Assembly (NCBI RefSeq): GCF_900095265.1
Contig: NZ_LT607670.1
Coordinates: forward strand, 1 to 64,000
Length of the DNA: 64,000 bases
Reading direction: 5' to 3'
From: Janthinobacterium sp. UMAB-56
GTDB taxonomy: Bacteria; Pseudomonadota; Gammaproteobacteria; Burkholderiales; Burkholderiaceae_D
A program made the translations under genes and the position numbers. Below, one piece after another: positions 44,293-53,212 of this stretch. The notes beneath the pieces are model-generated. The model worked only from the letters and a program-made list of their open reading frames with translations, ran no database searches and was not told where the DNA came from. Each line of letters starts with the position of its first letter. Within the stretch, counting starts at the first letter, position 1.

Positions 44293-45387
44293 ATGGCACT
44301 GATTCCAACCACCATCCTCACCGGTTTCCTCGGCGCAGGCAAAACCACCTTGCTCAACCGCATACTGCAGGAAGACCATGGCATGCGCATCGCCGTGATC
44401 GAAAACGAGTTTGGCCAGGAAAACATCGACAATGAAATCCTGGTCCAGGATAGCAATGAGCACATCATCGAGATGAACAACGGCTGCATCTGCTGCACCG
44501 TGCGCGGCGACCTGATCGTGGGCCTGACGGAACTGGCGCGCAAGCGCGACGCCGGCCTGCTGGCGTTTGACCGTGTCGTTATCGAAACGACGGGCCTGGC
44601 CAATCCCGGCCCCGTGGCGCAAACCTTCTTTGTCGATGAAGAAGTGGGCAGTCACTACATGCTCGACGCCATTATCACGGTGGTCGACGCCCGTCATGCC
44701 ATGAAGCAACTCGATGAATACGAGGAAGCCCAGCGGCAAGTGGGCTTTGCCGACAAGCTGCTGCTGTCAAAAACCGACCTCGTCAGTGAAGAGGACGTGG
44801 CCACGCTGACGCGCCGGCTGAAGCGCATCAATCCCCGTGCGCCCATCGCCAAGGTCGATTTCGGCCGCGCGCCGCTGGCCGAAGTGCTCGACATCCGCGG
44901 TTTCAACTTGAATGAAAAGCTGGAACTGGACCCGGATTTCCTGGCCACGGAAACGGCGCATGTGCATGACCATGAGCAAGCGCATGCGCACCTAGATGAG
45001 CATGCGCACGGCCACGCACACAAGCATGAGCACAGCGACGCGTGCGCCACCGATTGCGGCCATGCGGACCACCACCATGCGCAGCACAGCGACGATATCG
45101 CCGCCTTTGTTTTCAAGAGCACGCAGCCGTTCGACAGCGCCAAGCTCGACGAGTTCCTCGGCGGCCTGGTGCAAGTGTATGGCCCACGCATGCTGCGCTA
45201 CAAGGGCGTGCTGCTGATGCAGGGCGCCGAACGCAAGGTAGTCTTCCAGGGCGTGCATCAGTTGATGGGCAGCGACCTGGGCGCCAAATGGGGCGAGGAC
45301 GAAGTGCGCGGCAGCAAAATGGTGTTTATTGGCAAAAATCTACCAAAAGACATTTTTATTCGCGGACTCGAACAATGTTTGGTATAA
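44293..45387 (+). CDS. COG0523 (CobW-type) GTPase, putative zinc metallochaperone
   Basis: 364 residues. The Walker A motif GFLGAGKTT (residues 11-19), the metal motif GCICC (64-68), the Walker B region IETTGLANP and the guanine motif SKTD are all in place. A histidine-rich stretch at about 225-265 (many HxH and HxHxH units) could hold several metal ions. The C-terminal CobW_C domain follows. The family delivers Zn or other metals to client proteins using GTP. Its downstream neighbour on the same strand is a DksA lacking most zinc-finger cysteines. No cobalamin genes are near, so a CobW role is unlikely. Confidence 0.9.
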   Translation: MALIPTTILTGFLGAGKTTLLNRILQEDHGMRIAVIENEFGQENIDNEILVQDSNEHIIEMNNGCICCTVRGDLIVGLTELARKRDAGLLAFDRVVIETTGLANPGPVAQTFFVDEEVGSHYMLDAIITVVDARHAMKQLDEYEEAQRQVGFADKLLLSKTDLVSEEDVATLTRRLKRINPRAPIAKVDFGRAPLAEVLDIRGFNLNEKLELDPDFLATETAHVHDHEQAHAHLDEHAHGHAHKHEHSDACATDCGHADHHHAQHSDDIAAFVFKSTQPFDSAKLDEFLGGLVQVYGPRMLRYKGVLLMQGAERKVVFQGVHQLMGSDLGAKWGEDEVRGSKMVFIGKNLPKDIFIRGLEQCLV

Positions 45388-45868
45388 ACTAGCCGGGTTT
45401 TGCACAGCATCCGTTGCAAAGCAGGAACAAAAGGGAAAGTTAAACACGCTTTCCCGCTGTCGGACACGCATCTTGCTGGTATAAACCAACAGGTGGCCGT
45501 CTCTGATCGGCTCGTCAACAAATCGGGATGGCAATATAAGGCAAAGCGTGCCAAAATCAGCGACGAAAACGGCCCATGTCGTTCGCCTGTCATGAAATGC
45601 TGGCAAACTGCCGCTGGCCGCATGCCAGGCATGCAACCGATCCACCCAACACGCCCGTTGACGCGCGCCTAGCGCGACTGGCATAGAGCGGTAAAAAGTT
45701 ATCAACATGACACTATAGCCTGCCGGTAATCCTGGCTTTCGCCGGCAAGCCAAGGTCGCACGCAGTACAGCGGGACAGCAATGCCAAGCGGAACCTGTAC
45801 AGTTGCTCGGTATCGCCGCATCAACTGATCAATTTGAAAACTCTGTCGTATCGAAGGTAAGCGAAGTT
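45388..45868 (+). promoter_or_regulatory. Long leader region of dksA with candidate promoter at 45658-45687
   Basis: 481 bases without a convincing gene; open frames here show no family character. A possible promoter is TTGACG (45658-45663), 18 bases, CATAGA (45682-45687), about 180 bases before the dksA start. That would leave a long untranslated leader. No riboswitch class was recognised. Confidence 0.4.
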
Positions 45869-46321
45869 ATGACCAAAACTAATAAATCGACCCCGGCCGC
45901 CAACCAAGACATCCCTCTCATCAGCGAAGACCAAATTCGCGCCATGAGCGAAGATGACTACATGAATCCGGCACAACTGGCATTCTTCAAGGCCCGCCTG
46001 CAGCAGCTCGAAAAAGACTTGCTGAAAAACGCCGGCGAAACCACGGAACACTTGCGTGAAACCGTGCTCGTACCGGACCCTGCCGACCGCGCCACCATCG
46101 AGGAAGAGCATGCGTTGGAATTGCGCACGCGCGACCGCGAACGCAAATTGCTGAAGAAAGTACAGCAATCGATCGCCAGTATCGATACCGGCGACTATGG
46201 CTGGTGCGAAGAAACGGGCGAGCCTATCGGCATTCCGCGCCTGATCGCCCGTCCGACCGCCACCTTGTCGCTGGAAGCCCAGCAACGGCGCGAACTGAAA
46301 CAAAAGCTCTACGGCGACTGA
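45869..46321 (+). CDS. dksA: RNA polymerase-binding transcription factor DksA, cysteine-poor form
   Basis: 150 residues. The coiled-coil (about 35-105) carries the tip motif DPADRA, corresponding to the functional DxxDxA of E. coli DksA, and RTRDRERKLLKK. The globular zinc-finger region has one Cys only (C113 in GWCEETGEPIG); the other three ligand positions are Thr116, Ser134 and Ala137, so it probably folds without zinc. It inhibits or activates promoters with ppGpp during the stringent response. The ATG at 45869 gives the normal family length; an upstream start adding 22 residues is rejected. A strong terminator follows. Confidence 0.94.
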   Translation: MTKTNKSTPAANQDIPLISEDQIRAMSEDDYMNPAQLAFFKARLQQLEKDLLKNAGETTEHLRETVLVPDPADRATIEEEHALELRTRDRERKLLKKVQQSIASIDTGDYGWCEETGEPIGIPRLIARPTATLSLEAQQRRELKQKLYGD

Positions 46322-46368
46322 TCGCCCCTCCCCTTGCGCGGTCGCCCCGGCGGCCCCGCGATGGCGGT

Positions 46369-46406
46369 AAAAAAAGCACGCAACTTCGGTTGCGTGCTTT
46401 TTTTTC
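46369..46406 (+). terminator. Strong bidirectional terminator after dksA
   Basis: Perfect stem AAAAAAGCACGCAA / TTGCGTGCTTTTTT capped by a CTTCGG-type tetraloop, with T-run on the plus strand. It lies 48 bases after the dksA stop. Confidence 0.93.
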
Positions 46407-46453
46407 GTCCCGCGCCGACTACACTGAAGCAAGCACGGCAGCGGCAAGTGCCG

Positions 46454-46479
46454 CTTGCAATTGCCTTTTCCATCCCCAT
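46454..46479 (+). promoter_or_regulatory. RpoH (sigma32) heat-shock promoter of hslVU
   Basis: CTTGCAA (46454-46460), 13 bases, CCCCAT (46474-46479) followed by TTTT. This differs by one base from the sigma32 consensus CTTGAAA-N11-16-CCCCAT. It lies about 65 bases upstream of hslV, a known heat-shock operon in other proteobacteria. Confidence 0.8.
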
Positions 46480-46543
46480 TTTTGAGCCATGGGCGCGCAC
46501 CGCGTGACGCTGCACGCATCGGCACGAATTTTTTAAGGTCACT

Positions 46544-47080
46544 ATGGAACAATTTCACGGCACCACCATCCTCTGCGTCCGGCGCGGCAAGCAAGTCGCC
46601 CTGGGCGGCGACGGCCAGGTAACGCTCGGCAACATCGTCATGAAGGGCACGGCCCGGAAAGTGCGTAAGTTGTATCAGGGCAAAGTCCTGGTCGGCTTTG
46701 CCGGCGGCACCGCCGACGCCTTCACCCTGCTCGACCGCTTTGAAGGCAAGCTGGAAAAGCATCAGGGCAATCTGCTGCGCGCTTCCGTCGAACTGGCCAA
46801 GGACTGGCGCACCGACCGCGTGCTGCGCCGCCTGGAAGCGATGCTGCTGGTGGCCGACAGCGAATCGACTCTGGTCATCACGGGCAATGGCGACGTGCTG
46901 GAACCGGAAGACGGCATCGGTGCCATCGGCTCGGGCGGCACATTCGCCCAGTCCGCCGCCAAGGCGCTGCAGGAAAACACGGACTTGTCGCCGGCCGAAG
47001 TGGTCAAGAAAGCGCTGACCATCGCCGCCGAGCTGTGCATCTATACCAATATGTCGCACATCATCGAGACGCTGGACTAA
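46544..47080 (+). CDS. hslV: ATP-dependent protease proteolytic subunit HslV
   Basis: 178 residues. The catalytic Thr of the proteasome-like fold follows a short propeptide ([15 protein letters not shown]); GGDGQVTLG and the sodium-site/C-terminal segments are typical. It forms a double hexamer that degrades proteins unfolded by HslU. hslU follows 32 bases later on the same strand. An RpoH-type promoter lies upstream. Confidence 0.97.
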   Translation: MEQFHGTTILCVRRGKQVALGGDGQVTLGNIVMKGTARKVRKLYQGKVLVGFAGGTADAFTLLDRFEGKLEKHQGNLLRASVELAKDWRTDRVLRRLEAMLLVADSESTLVITGNGDVLEPEDGIGAIGSGGTFAQSAAKALQENTDLSPAEVVKKALTIAAELCIYTNMSHIIETLD

Positions 47081-47112
47081 ACGTCCCCGAGCTCAGAATA
47101 CAGAAAGCCATT

Positions 47113-48471
47113 ATGATCATGAACATGACCCCGTCGGAAATCGTTACCGAACTCGACAAACACGTGGTGGGCCAGGCCAAGGCCAAGCGCGCCGTTGCCA
47201 TCGCCCTGCGCAACCGCTGGCGCCGCCAGCAGGTGGCCGAGCCCCTGCGCCATGAAATCACGCCCAAGAATATCCTCATGATCGGCCCCACGGGCGTCGG
47301 CAAGACGGAAATCGCGCGCCGCCTGGCCAAGCTGGCCGAGGCGCCGTTCATCAAGATCGAAGCGACCAAGTTCACGGAAGTGGGCTATGTAGGGCGCGAC
47401 GTCGACACCATCATCCGCGACCTGATCGACATCGGCATCAAGCAGACGCGGGCGCTGGAAATGAAGAAGGTGCGCGCACGCGCCGAAGATGCAGCCGAAG
47501 ACCGCGTGATCGACATCCTCGTGCCGCCGGCGCGCGACTTCGGCTTCACGCCGAATACGGCGGCGGCAGTGGACAGCGGCAGCGGCGACAGCACGCGCCA
47601 GACCTTCCGCAAGCGATTGCGCCAGGGCGAGCTCGATGACAAGGAAATCGAGATCGAGCTGGCCGAAGCGGGACCGCAGATGGAAATCATGGCGCCACCC
47701 GGCATGGAAGAAATGACAGAGCAGATCAAGTCCATGTTCTCGGGCGTGGGCGGGCAGCGCAAGAAGGCCCGCAAGGTCAAGATCCGCGAAGCATTAAAAC
47801 TGCTGCTCGAGGAAGAAGCGGCCAAGCTGGTCAACGAAGATGAGCTGAAACAGAAGGCCATCCAGAACGTCGAGCAGAACGGCATCGTGTTTCTGGATGA
47901 AATCGACAAGATCGCCTCGCGCTCGGAATCGGGCGGTGCCGACATCTCGCGCGCCGGCGTGCAACGCGACCTGCTGCCGCTGGTCGAAGGCACGACCGTC
48001 AACACCAAGTACGGCATGATACGCACGGACCACATTCTGTTCATCGCCTCGGGCGCTTTCCACCTGTCGAAACCATCAGACCTGATCCCGGAACTGCAGG
48101 GACGCTTTCCCATCCGCGTAGAGCTGGAATCGCTGTCGATCTCGGACTTCGAGCGCATTTTGACCAGCACAGACGCCTGCCTGACGATGCAGTACGAAGC
48201 CTTGCTGGCGACGGAAAACCTGACCTTGAAATTCGCCCCGGAAGGCATCACGCGCCTGGCGGAAATCGCTTATTCGGTGAACGAGCGCACGGAAAACATC
48301 GGCGCGCGCCGGCTGCACACGGTGATGGAAAAACTGCTGGAAGAAGTGTCGTTTACGGCCAGCGAAGGCAGCAGCAACACGGAAAACCTGCTGCTGATCG
48401 ATGCCGCGTATGTCAATGAACGCCTGGAAGCGCTGTCGGTCAACGAGGACCTGTCACGCTACGTGCTGTAA
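47113..48471 (+). CDS. hslU: ATP-dependent protease ATPase subunit HslU
   Basis: 452 residues. Walker A is [11 protein letters not shown], Walker B is [11 protein letters not shown], the pore GYVGRDV loop and the C-terminal HslV-activating tail DLSRYVL are intact. The I-domain (about 110-240) is of normal length. The ATG at 47113 is taken; 47119 and 47125 are also possible and would shorten the protein by 2 or 4 residues. It is cotranscribed with hslV. Confidence 0.97.
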   Translation: MIMNMTPSEIVTELDKHVVGQAKAKRAVAIALRNRWRRQQVAEPLRHEITPKNILMIGPTGVGKTEIARRLAKLAEAPFIKIEATKFTEVGYVGRDVDTIIRDLIDIGIKQTRALEMKKVRARAEDAAEDRVIDILVPPARDFGFTPNTAAAVDSGSGDSTRQTFRKRLRQGELDDKEIEIELAEAGPQMEIMAPPGMEEMTEQIKSMFSGVGGQRKKARKVKIREALKLLLEEEAAKLVNEDELKQKAIQNVEQNGIVFLDEIDKIASRSESGGADISRAGVQRDLLPLVEGTTVNTKYGMIRTDHILFIASGAFHLSKPSDLIPELQGRFPIRVELESLSISDFERILTSTDACLTMQYEALLATENLTLKFAPEGITRLAEIAYSVNERTENIGARRLHTVMEKLLEEVSFTASEGSSNTENLLLIDAAYVNERLEALSVNEDLSRYVL

Positions 48472-48489
48472 GCAGGAAGGGGGAGACCG

Positions 48490-48684
48490 ATGGCAAACAA
48501 GGCCTTGGCGACGCGGCAGAAAATGCAGTTCCGCGTCGAACCCTCGCAAAAACCGCGCAATCCGGTCGCCACTGCCGCCCTGCAGCGCGCCGCCGGGGCG
48601 CACGTGAAAACCGTGTCTGGCCAGCGCCAGCAGGAAAAACGCCTGCTGGCGAAACTGCTGTTGAAGGTCGCAACGGACAAATAG
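48490..48684 (+). CDS. Small basic protein of unknown function downstream of hslU
   Basis: 64 residues, rich in Lys, Arg, Gln and Ala, no hydrophobic segment. The ATG has a very strong ribosome site (GGGGGAGACCG) and lies 18 bases after hslU, so it looks translated and part of the heat-shock transcript. Other-strand frames here have no such signals. No family is recognised. Confidence 0.6.
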   Translation: MANKALATRQKMQFRVEPSQKPRNPVATAALQRAAGAHVKTVSGQRQQEKRLLAKLLLKVATDK

Positions 48685-48691
48685 GCCGCCC

Positions 48692-48717
48692 GCGGACACC
48701 CCAATCGGGGCGTCCGC
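48692..48717. terminator. Hairpin between hslU operon and the convergent OMP gene
   Basis: GCGGAC-A-CCCC / GGGG-C-GTCCGC with a 4-base loop (one mismatch), 7 bases after the small ORF. No T-run follows, so a bidirectional terminator role is tentative. Confidence 0.4.
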
Positions 48718-48750
48718 CATCAGGCCACTCTCTGCTGCAGCAGCATCCCG

Positions 48751-49371
48751 TTAAAATCGGTAGGACGCGCCCAGCGAAAACATGTCGACCTTGGTCGTTT
48801 GCTTGTCGTTGTACTTGACCGGCACGCGGTCCCAATCGAGGTGCAGCGACCAGTTCTGGTTCAGTGCATATGCCGTGCCGATGCCGTAGATCAGGCCTGC
48901 CTTGTTCTTCTTGTCCGAGCCGCCGCCCAGATAATCGACCTTGCCCTGCGTGTAGGCCACGCCGGCGCGCCCGCTCAGGGTGAAGGCGTCGAACTGGTAG
49001 CCGAGCACGCCCTGCACGCCGAGGCCGCTGAACTTGCCGCGGCCGGCAACCTTGCCGGCGCCCGTCTCGAAACCGGACTTGACCTCGCCGCCTGTGTACC
49101 CCACCAGCTCAAGCGAAGGCAGGGCCACGCCGCCCTGAAACGGCAGCGCGTCGAAACTGTAACCCACGTAGGCTTTGCCATTGCGCTTGCTGCTTTTGTC
49201 GCAATCGCCTTGTCCTGGCACGCAATCGAGGCCGGTATTGGCGCGAAAGCCATAGCTGGCGCCCGCATAGACGGGACCCGGTGCGGGCTCGGCTGCCGCC
49301 GCCACGGCATGCAGGGGAGCGATGCTGGCCAGCGCCAGCAGCGCTGCGGGGAAACGGAAAGATGGGAACAT
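48751..49371 (-). CDS. Outer-membrane beta-barrel protein
   Basis: 206 residues. Signal peptide to about residue 26 (LLALASIAPLHAVAAAA), then eight amphipathic strands of alternating pattern (VYAGASYGF, AYVGYSFD, LELVGYTGG, VQGVLGYQF, LSGRAGVAYTQG, LIYGIGTAYAL, WSLHLDWDRV, MFSLGASYRF), ending in Phe. This is the OmpA/OmpW-like small barrel plan, with a Cys pair in the first loop (DCVPGQGDC). The function is unknown. It is divergent from an HTH regulator with palindromes between them, which suggests local control. Confidence 0.82.
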   Translation of the reverse strand: MFPSFRFPAALLALASIAPLHAVAAAAEPAPGPVYAGASYGFRANTGLDCVPGQGDCDKSSKRNGKAYVGYSFDALPFQGGVALPSLELVGYTGGEVKSGFETGAGKVAGRGKFSGLGVQGVLGYQFDAFTLSGRAGVAYTQGKVDYLGGGSDKKNKAGLIYGIGTAYALNQNWSLHLDWDRVPVKYNDKQTTKVDMFSLGASYRF

Positions 49372-49483
49372 GGATAACCTCTACAAGTGGATGGATTGCC
49401 TGGTTGTAGCGCGCTGCGCGAGCCACAAGCGGGAGTGTCATCTCTTTTGCCGCGAAGTACTATCACCTTGTGCAAAGTGCCAT

Positions 49484-49516
49484 TAGCGGCTACATTCGGT
49501 AGCGTCATCCGCTACC
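49484..49516. promoter_or_regulatory. Repeated TAGCG half-sites upstream of the HTH regulator
   Basis: Perfect inverted repeat GGTAGCG-TCATC-CGCTACC at 49498-49516, preceded by TAGC-G-GCTA at 49484-49492. The core TAGCG appears three times in 33 bases, 24 bases before the regulator start and 113 bases from the OMP start, a good layout for an autoregulatory operator. Confidence 0.6.
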
Positions 49517-49539
49517 AAACTTGTAAAAAAGGATATCTC

Positions 49540-50334
49540 GTGAGCTCACCTGAACTGGTTTTGCGCGTGCTGCGCACGCAATTGCGCGCCGCCGGCATCA
49601 CCTATAAAGTACTGGCCGAACGCATCGCCATGAGCGAGTCGAGCGTCAAGCGCATGTTTGGCCAGCACGACATGTCGCTGTCGCGCCTGGCCCTGATCTG
49701 CAAGGCTTCCGGCATCGCCATGGAAGACGTGCTGCGCGGCGCGGCCGACATCACGCCGCATGCCGACACGCTCACGCTCATACAGGAAAAGTCGCTGGTG
49801 GCGCATCCGCGCCTGCTGCTGGTGGCAATCTGCTGCCTGGGCCACTGGAGCCTGGAGCAGGTGGTGGAAACGTATGCGCTGACGCAGGCCGAATGCATCG
49901 GCTGCCTGGCCGAGCTGGACCGGCTGGGCTTGATCGAACTCAAACCGCTGAACCGCTACAGCCTGCGCGTCTCGAACGCCTTCCACTGGCTGGCCGACGG
50001 CCCTGTGCAGCAGTACTTCCGCGAACACGTGGTGGCCGATTATTTCAGCGGGCATTTCGATGGCGCCGGCGAAACCCTGATGTGCATCCCGGCGCGCCTG
50101 TCCTTGTCGAGCGCGCAAGAGCTGGTGCAGAAGATCCGCCAGTTGGCCGAGGAACTGGCGCGGCTGCACCAGAATGACCGGCGCCTGGCGCCCGCCGAGC
50201 GCGATGGCTTTACCCTGCTGCTGGGGTTTCGCTCATGGGAATTTGCCGCCTTCACGGCCTTGCGCCGCAGTTCCGCCGCCGCCCTGCCCGCTGCGCCGGC
50301 CGCCAGCTACCAGACGGGTCCCAGGAACAGATAG
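49540..50334 (+). CDS. HTH (XRE-type) transcriptional regulator with unknown C-terminal domain
   Basis: 264 residues. An N-terminal HTH (about 15-60; YKVLAERIAMSESSVKRMFGQHDMSLSRLALICKASGI) is followed by a second region with winged-helix character (about 95-150; LTQAECIGCLAELDRLGLIELKPLNRYSLRV) and a C-terminal helical domain. The GTG at 49540 has an AAGGA site six bases upstream, deciding the start; the open frame upstream has no family character. It is divergent from an OMP gene and overlaps the convergent patatin gene by 28 bases. Confidence 0.85.
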   Translation: MSSPELVLRVLRTQLRAAGITYKVLAERIAMSESSVKRMFGQHDMSLSRLALICKASGIAMEDVLRGAADITPHADTLTLIQEKSLVAHPRLLLVAICCLGHWSLEQVVETYALTQAECIGCLAELDRLGLIELKPLNRYSLRVSNAFHWLADGPVQQYFREHVVADYFSGHFDGAGETLMCIPARLSLSSAQELVQKIRQLAEELARLHQNDRRLAPAERDGFTLLLGFRSWEFAAFTALRRSSAAALPAAPAASYQTGPRNR

Positions 50335-52574
50335 AAGGTGCTCTCGCCGCCCTTCGACGCGCCCGAGGCCACGTACACGGGGCCGAAACGCGTATCGACG
50401 GAGATGAAGGCGCTGCTGGCCTGCGTGAACTTGCTGCTCTTCCAGCGGTCATTCTGATCGAAGCCGCCGCCCATTTCCAGCGAAAAGCCGGCCCGCACGG
50501 CGCCGCCCAGGGTACTGGGCAGGGAAGCGATGCGGCGCGCCATCACGACGCGCGCCAGGGCGATGCTGCGCCCGCTCACCGATTCAAAGTCCGTGCCGGA
50601 CAGGCGCAGGAAGCCGCCCAGGCTGAGCGGCGCCTCGCCGCGCTGCGCGCGCGCCCATTCGCCATACACGTGGCCAGCCCAGTTGCCATAACCGAAAGCC
50701 TTCAATGCCGTCAGCGAAGAGCGGCCCAGCGCCGCTTCGCCCGAACCCGTGGTCGAAGCGCGCGTCCAGGTGGCGTCGAGCAGCGCACCGCGCGTGGGGA
50801 AGCCGGGCGAATCGAGCGTATCGACGCGGAACTGGACGAACTGCGTGGTGCCCAGCGCACGCGACTCGGGCAGCGTGGGATCGGCCGGTATCGCCAGCTT
50901 GCCCTTGATCTCCGTGCGCGAGACACCGAACTGCAGATCGCCCCAGGTACCGAACTCGCGTCCCAGCACCAGCGCCGCCGTCTGGCCGTTATACGTCAGG
51001 CGTGCGCTGCGCCGGCCTTGGTCGAAGACATCCATCGCCGACGAGGTGTATTGCAGTTGCGGCGCGATATACCATGGGTTGCCGGCGCCCAGCGGCTGCC
51101 AGAACTGCACGCCATAACCGCGCGCATTGCCGATCTGCGCCGTGCTGCGCAACTCGCCGCCCCAGCTGTTCAGGTTCGAATGCACATGCAGCAGCTTCAA
51201 GGCGAAGCTGTTGCTATCCCTGAAATCGCTGGACAGCTCCAGGCCCACGCGCAGGCGGTTGCTGGCCCACGGCGCCTCGACGGCCTTGATGCTGACCGTG
51301 CGCTGGTCGCCCGCGTCCACCACTTCGCTCTCCACGCGCGCCACGTCGCCGCGGCCATACAGCTTGCCGGCAGCCTTGATCACGTCTTCCTGGGTGACGA
51401 GCTGGCCTTCCACCAGCCCGGACTGGGCTTGCAGGATGCGCGGGTTGATATCGCCTTCGCTCTCCACGGCCAGGCGCGTGAGCGGCAAGGCAACGTCCAG
51501 CAAGGCCGGCGCGGCCAGGCGCAGCTGCTCGCGCGCCGCGTACTGCTCCGGCGGCAGTGCCAGCGGCGCCAGGCGGGCGGCCAGGGCCTGCGCCGCCTGT
51601 TCGCCGGCGCGCATGGCGCGCGCATAGTTTTCAAAGTCGAGGAAACTCACGCCCGTCAGGTCGGGCGCCACGAGAATATCCTGCGGACGCAATTCCTTGA
51701 GCGAGCGCTGCACATTTTGCTCCGTGAGAATCTGCAGCATCTGCTGCGCCACGCCGATGGCGCTGCCCAGCTCTTTTTCCGGCGCCAGCGGCGTGCCCAC
51801 ATTGACGGCGATGATGATGTCGGCACCCATGGCGCGCGCCATGTCGACCGGCAGGTTGCGCACCAGGCCGCCATCGACCACCAGGCGGTTATTCACGCGC
51901 ACGGGGGAGAACACGCCCGGCACGGCCAGCGAGGCGCGCATCGACAGGAACAGCGGCGTGTCGACCAGCTCCACCAGTTCTCCATTGACCAGGTCCGATG
52001 CCACGGAACGGAAGGGCAGCGGCAACTGGCTGGCGGGACGGTCGCGCATGCCAGCGGGCAGCAGCCGGTTCAAGGCTAGTTCCAGCGCCGCATTGCTGGC
52101 CGCCGCCGGCGGCGTGGAAATGCCGTTACGGCTGAGGCCAAACTCGATGCGCGACGGCAGCAATAAATCTTCCTCGCGGCGGCGGAACGCCAGTTCGTCG
52201 CGCGGCGGCCGGTCGGCCACCACGCGCGCCCAGTTGGTCTCGCGCGCCATCTTTTCCAGGTCGGCCACGGAAGCGCCGGCCGCATAGGCGCCGCCCACCA
52301 CGCCACCCATGCTGGTGCCGACCACCATGTCGATCGGCACATGCAGCTCCTGCAGCACTTTCAATACGCCGATATGCGCCAGGCCGCGCGCGCCGCCGCC
52401 CGACAGCACCAGGGCGATGCGCGGACGCGCCGATACGGGCGCAGCGACGGCAGGCGGGGAAACGGGGGCAGAGGTAGTGGCAGCTGTGGCGGCGGGGAGG
52501 TCGGCTGCGGCAGCTGGCGGCAAGGCGCACAGCGCCAGCACGCAGCCCGCCAGGACGGCACGGATCGAGAACAT
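50307..52574 (-). CDS. Patatin-like phospholipase with POTRA and outer-membrane barrel (PlpD-like)
   Basis: 755 residues. Signal peptide to about residue 23. The patatin domain (about 50-330) has oxyanion loop GGGARGLAHIG, nucleophile Ser in GTSMGGVVGGAYA (about residue 88) and catalytic Asp in VDGGLVRN (about 235). A POTRA segment (about 340-420) and a 16-strand BamA-type barrel with terminal FLGPVW follow. This is the layout of type Vd autotransporters such as PlpD, in which the lipase reaches the cell surface. It lies 58 bases downstream of gspC on the same strand. The GC content and codon use match the neighbours. Confidence 0.9.
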   Translation of the reverse strand: MFSIRAVLAGCVLALCALPPAAAADLPAATAATTSAPVSPPAVAAPVSARPRIALVLSGGGARGLAHIGVLKVLQELHVPIDMVVGTSMGGVVGGAYAAGASVADLEKMARETNWARVVADRPPRDELAFRRREEDLLLPSRIEFGLSRNGISTPPAAASNAALELALNRLLPAGMRDRPASQLPLPFRSVASDLVNGELVELVDTPLFLSMRASLAVPGVFSPVRVNNRLVVDGGLVRNLPVDMARAMGADIIIAVNVGTPLAPEKELGSAIGVAQQMLQILTEQNVQRSLKELRPQDILVAPDLTGVSFLDFENYARAMRAGEQAAQALAARLAPLALPPEQYAAREQLRLAAPALLDVALPLTRLAVESEGDINPRILQAQSGLVEGQLVTQEDVIKAAGKLYGRGDVARVESEVVDAGDQRTVSIKAVEAPWASNRLRVGLELSSDFRDSNSFALKLLHVHSNLNSWGGELRSTAQIGNARGYGVQFWQPLGAGNPWYIAPQLQYTSSAMDVFDQGRRSARLTYNGQTAALVLGREFGTWGDLQFGVSRTEIKGKLAIPADPTLPESRALGTTQFVQFRVDTLDSPGFPTRGALLDATWTRASTTGSGEAALGRSSLTALKAFGYGNWAGHVYGEWARAQRGEAPLSLGGFLRLSGTDFESVSGRSIALARVVMARRIASLPSTLGGAVRAGFSLEMGGGFDQNDRWKSSKFTQASSAFISVDTRFGPVYVASGASKGGESTFYLFLGPVW

Positions 52575-52632
52575 GAAGACTCCTGTGGCGATGGCGGCAT
52601 GGCGCCATCGGCAAAATACGATAAAAACAGCG

Positions 52633-53196
52633 CTAGTTTGACGGCGGCGGCACGCTGCTGCTCACTTGCGGCGCCGGCATCATGGTCGCCGGCCGCTGCT
52701 GCTCCATCGGCAGCGGCGGCGGCACCAGGTTCGTGACCGGCGCAGGGGCCGCAGCCGGCGTCGGGGTGGCCGACACTTGCCCCGGCAAGGTCAGCGCCTT
52801 GTCGTCCGCTACCAGGTCGATGCGCTTGCTCACGCCGCCATCGCGCAGCAGCACATGGCGCGCATGCACTTCCAGCACCGTCACGCCGGGTACCACCTCG
52901 GCGCCTTCCGGCAGGGCCACGGATGGCTTGCCATCGGTCGCAATAATGGCCACGCTGCCGCGGCCATTGCTGGCGGCGACCACGCCCTTGAGCTGGTAGT
53001 TGCTGGCAGTGGCCACGCTGACCTGGCCGCCGAACAGCGAGGCGCCCGCCTCCACGCTGGCATCCTGCACCACCGGCACGGCGGGTGGATTGATGGGGCG
53101 TTGCGGTGCCTTGAACAGCTGCATGGCCCAGTAGGCCAGCGACACGGACAGCGCCACGACGGCGAGCAAACTTGTAAATTGAGGCAAACGCTTCAT
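52633..53196 (-). CDS. gspC: Type II secretion protein GspC, without PDZ domain
   Basis: 187 residues. A single N-terminal membrane helix (LLAVVALSVSLAYWAMQLF) is followed by the homology region (SNYQLKGVVAASNGRGSVAIIATDGKPSVALPEGAEVVPGVTVLEVHARHVLLRDGG) that binds the GspD N0 domain. The C-terminus is a Pro-rich tail instead of the PDZ or coiled-coil domain of longer GspC proteins. It is the last gene of the operon, 16 bases after gspF. It links the inner-membrane platform to the secretin. Confidence 0.9.
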   Translation of the reverse strand: MKRLPQFTSLLAVVALSVSLAYWAMQLFKAPQRPINPPAVPVVQDASVEAGASLFGGQVSVATASNYQLKGVVAASNGRGSVAIIATDGKPSVALPEGAEVVPGVTVLEVHARHVLLRDGGVSKRIDLVADDKALTLPGQVSATPTPAAAPAPVTNLVPPPLPMEQQRPATMMPAPQVSSSVPPPSN

Positions 53197-53212
53197 GGCT
53201 TCCTTGAGTTTC

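Noticed and set aside
45400-45753. Open frames of 90-137 codons in the dksA leader
   Set aside because: Neither strand shows a ribosome site or family pattern, and frames conflict; treated as untranslated leader.
45803-45868. Upstream in-frame ATG adding 22 residues to DksA
   Set aside because: The downstream ATG gives the normal 150-residue family length and a plausible AAGG site.
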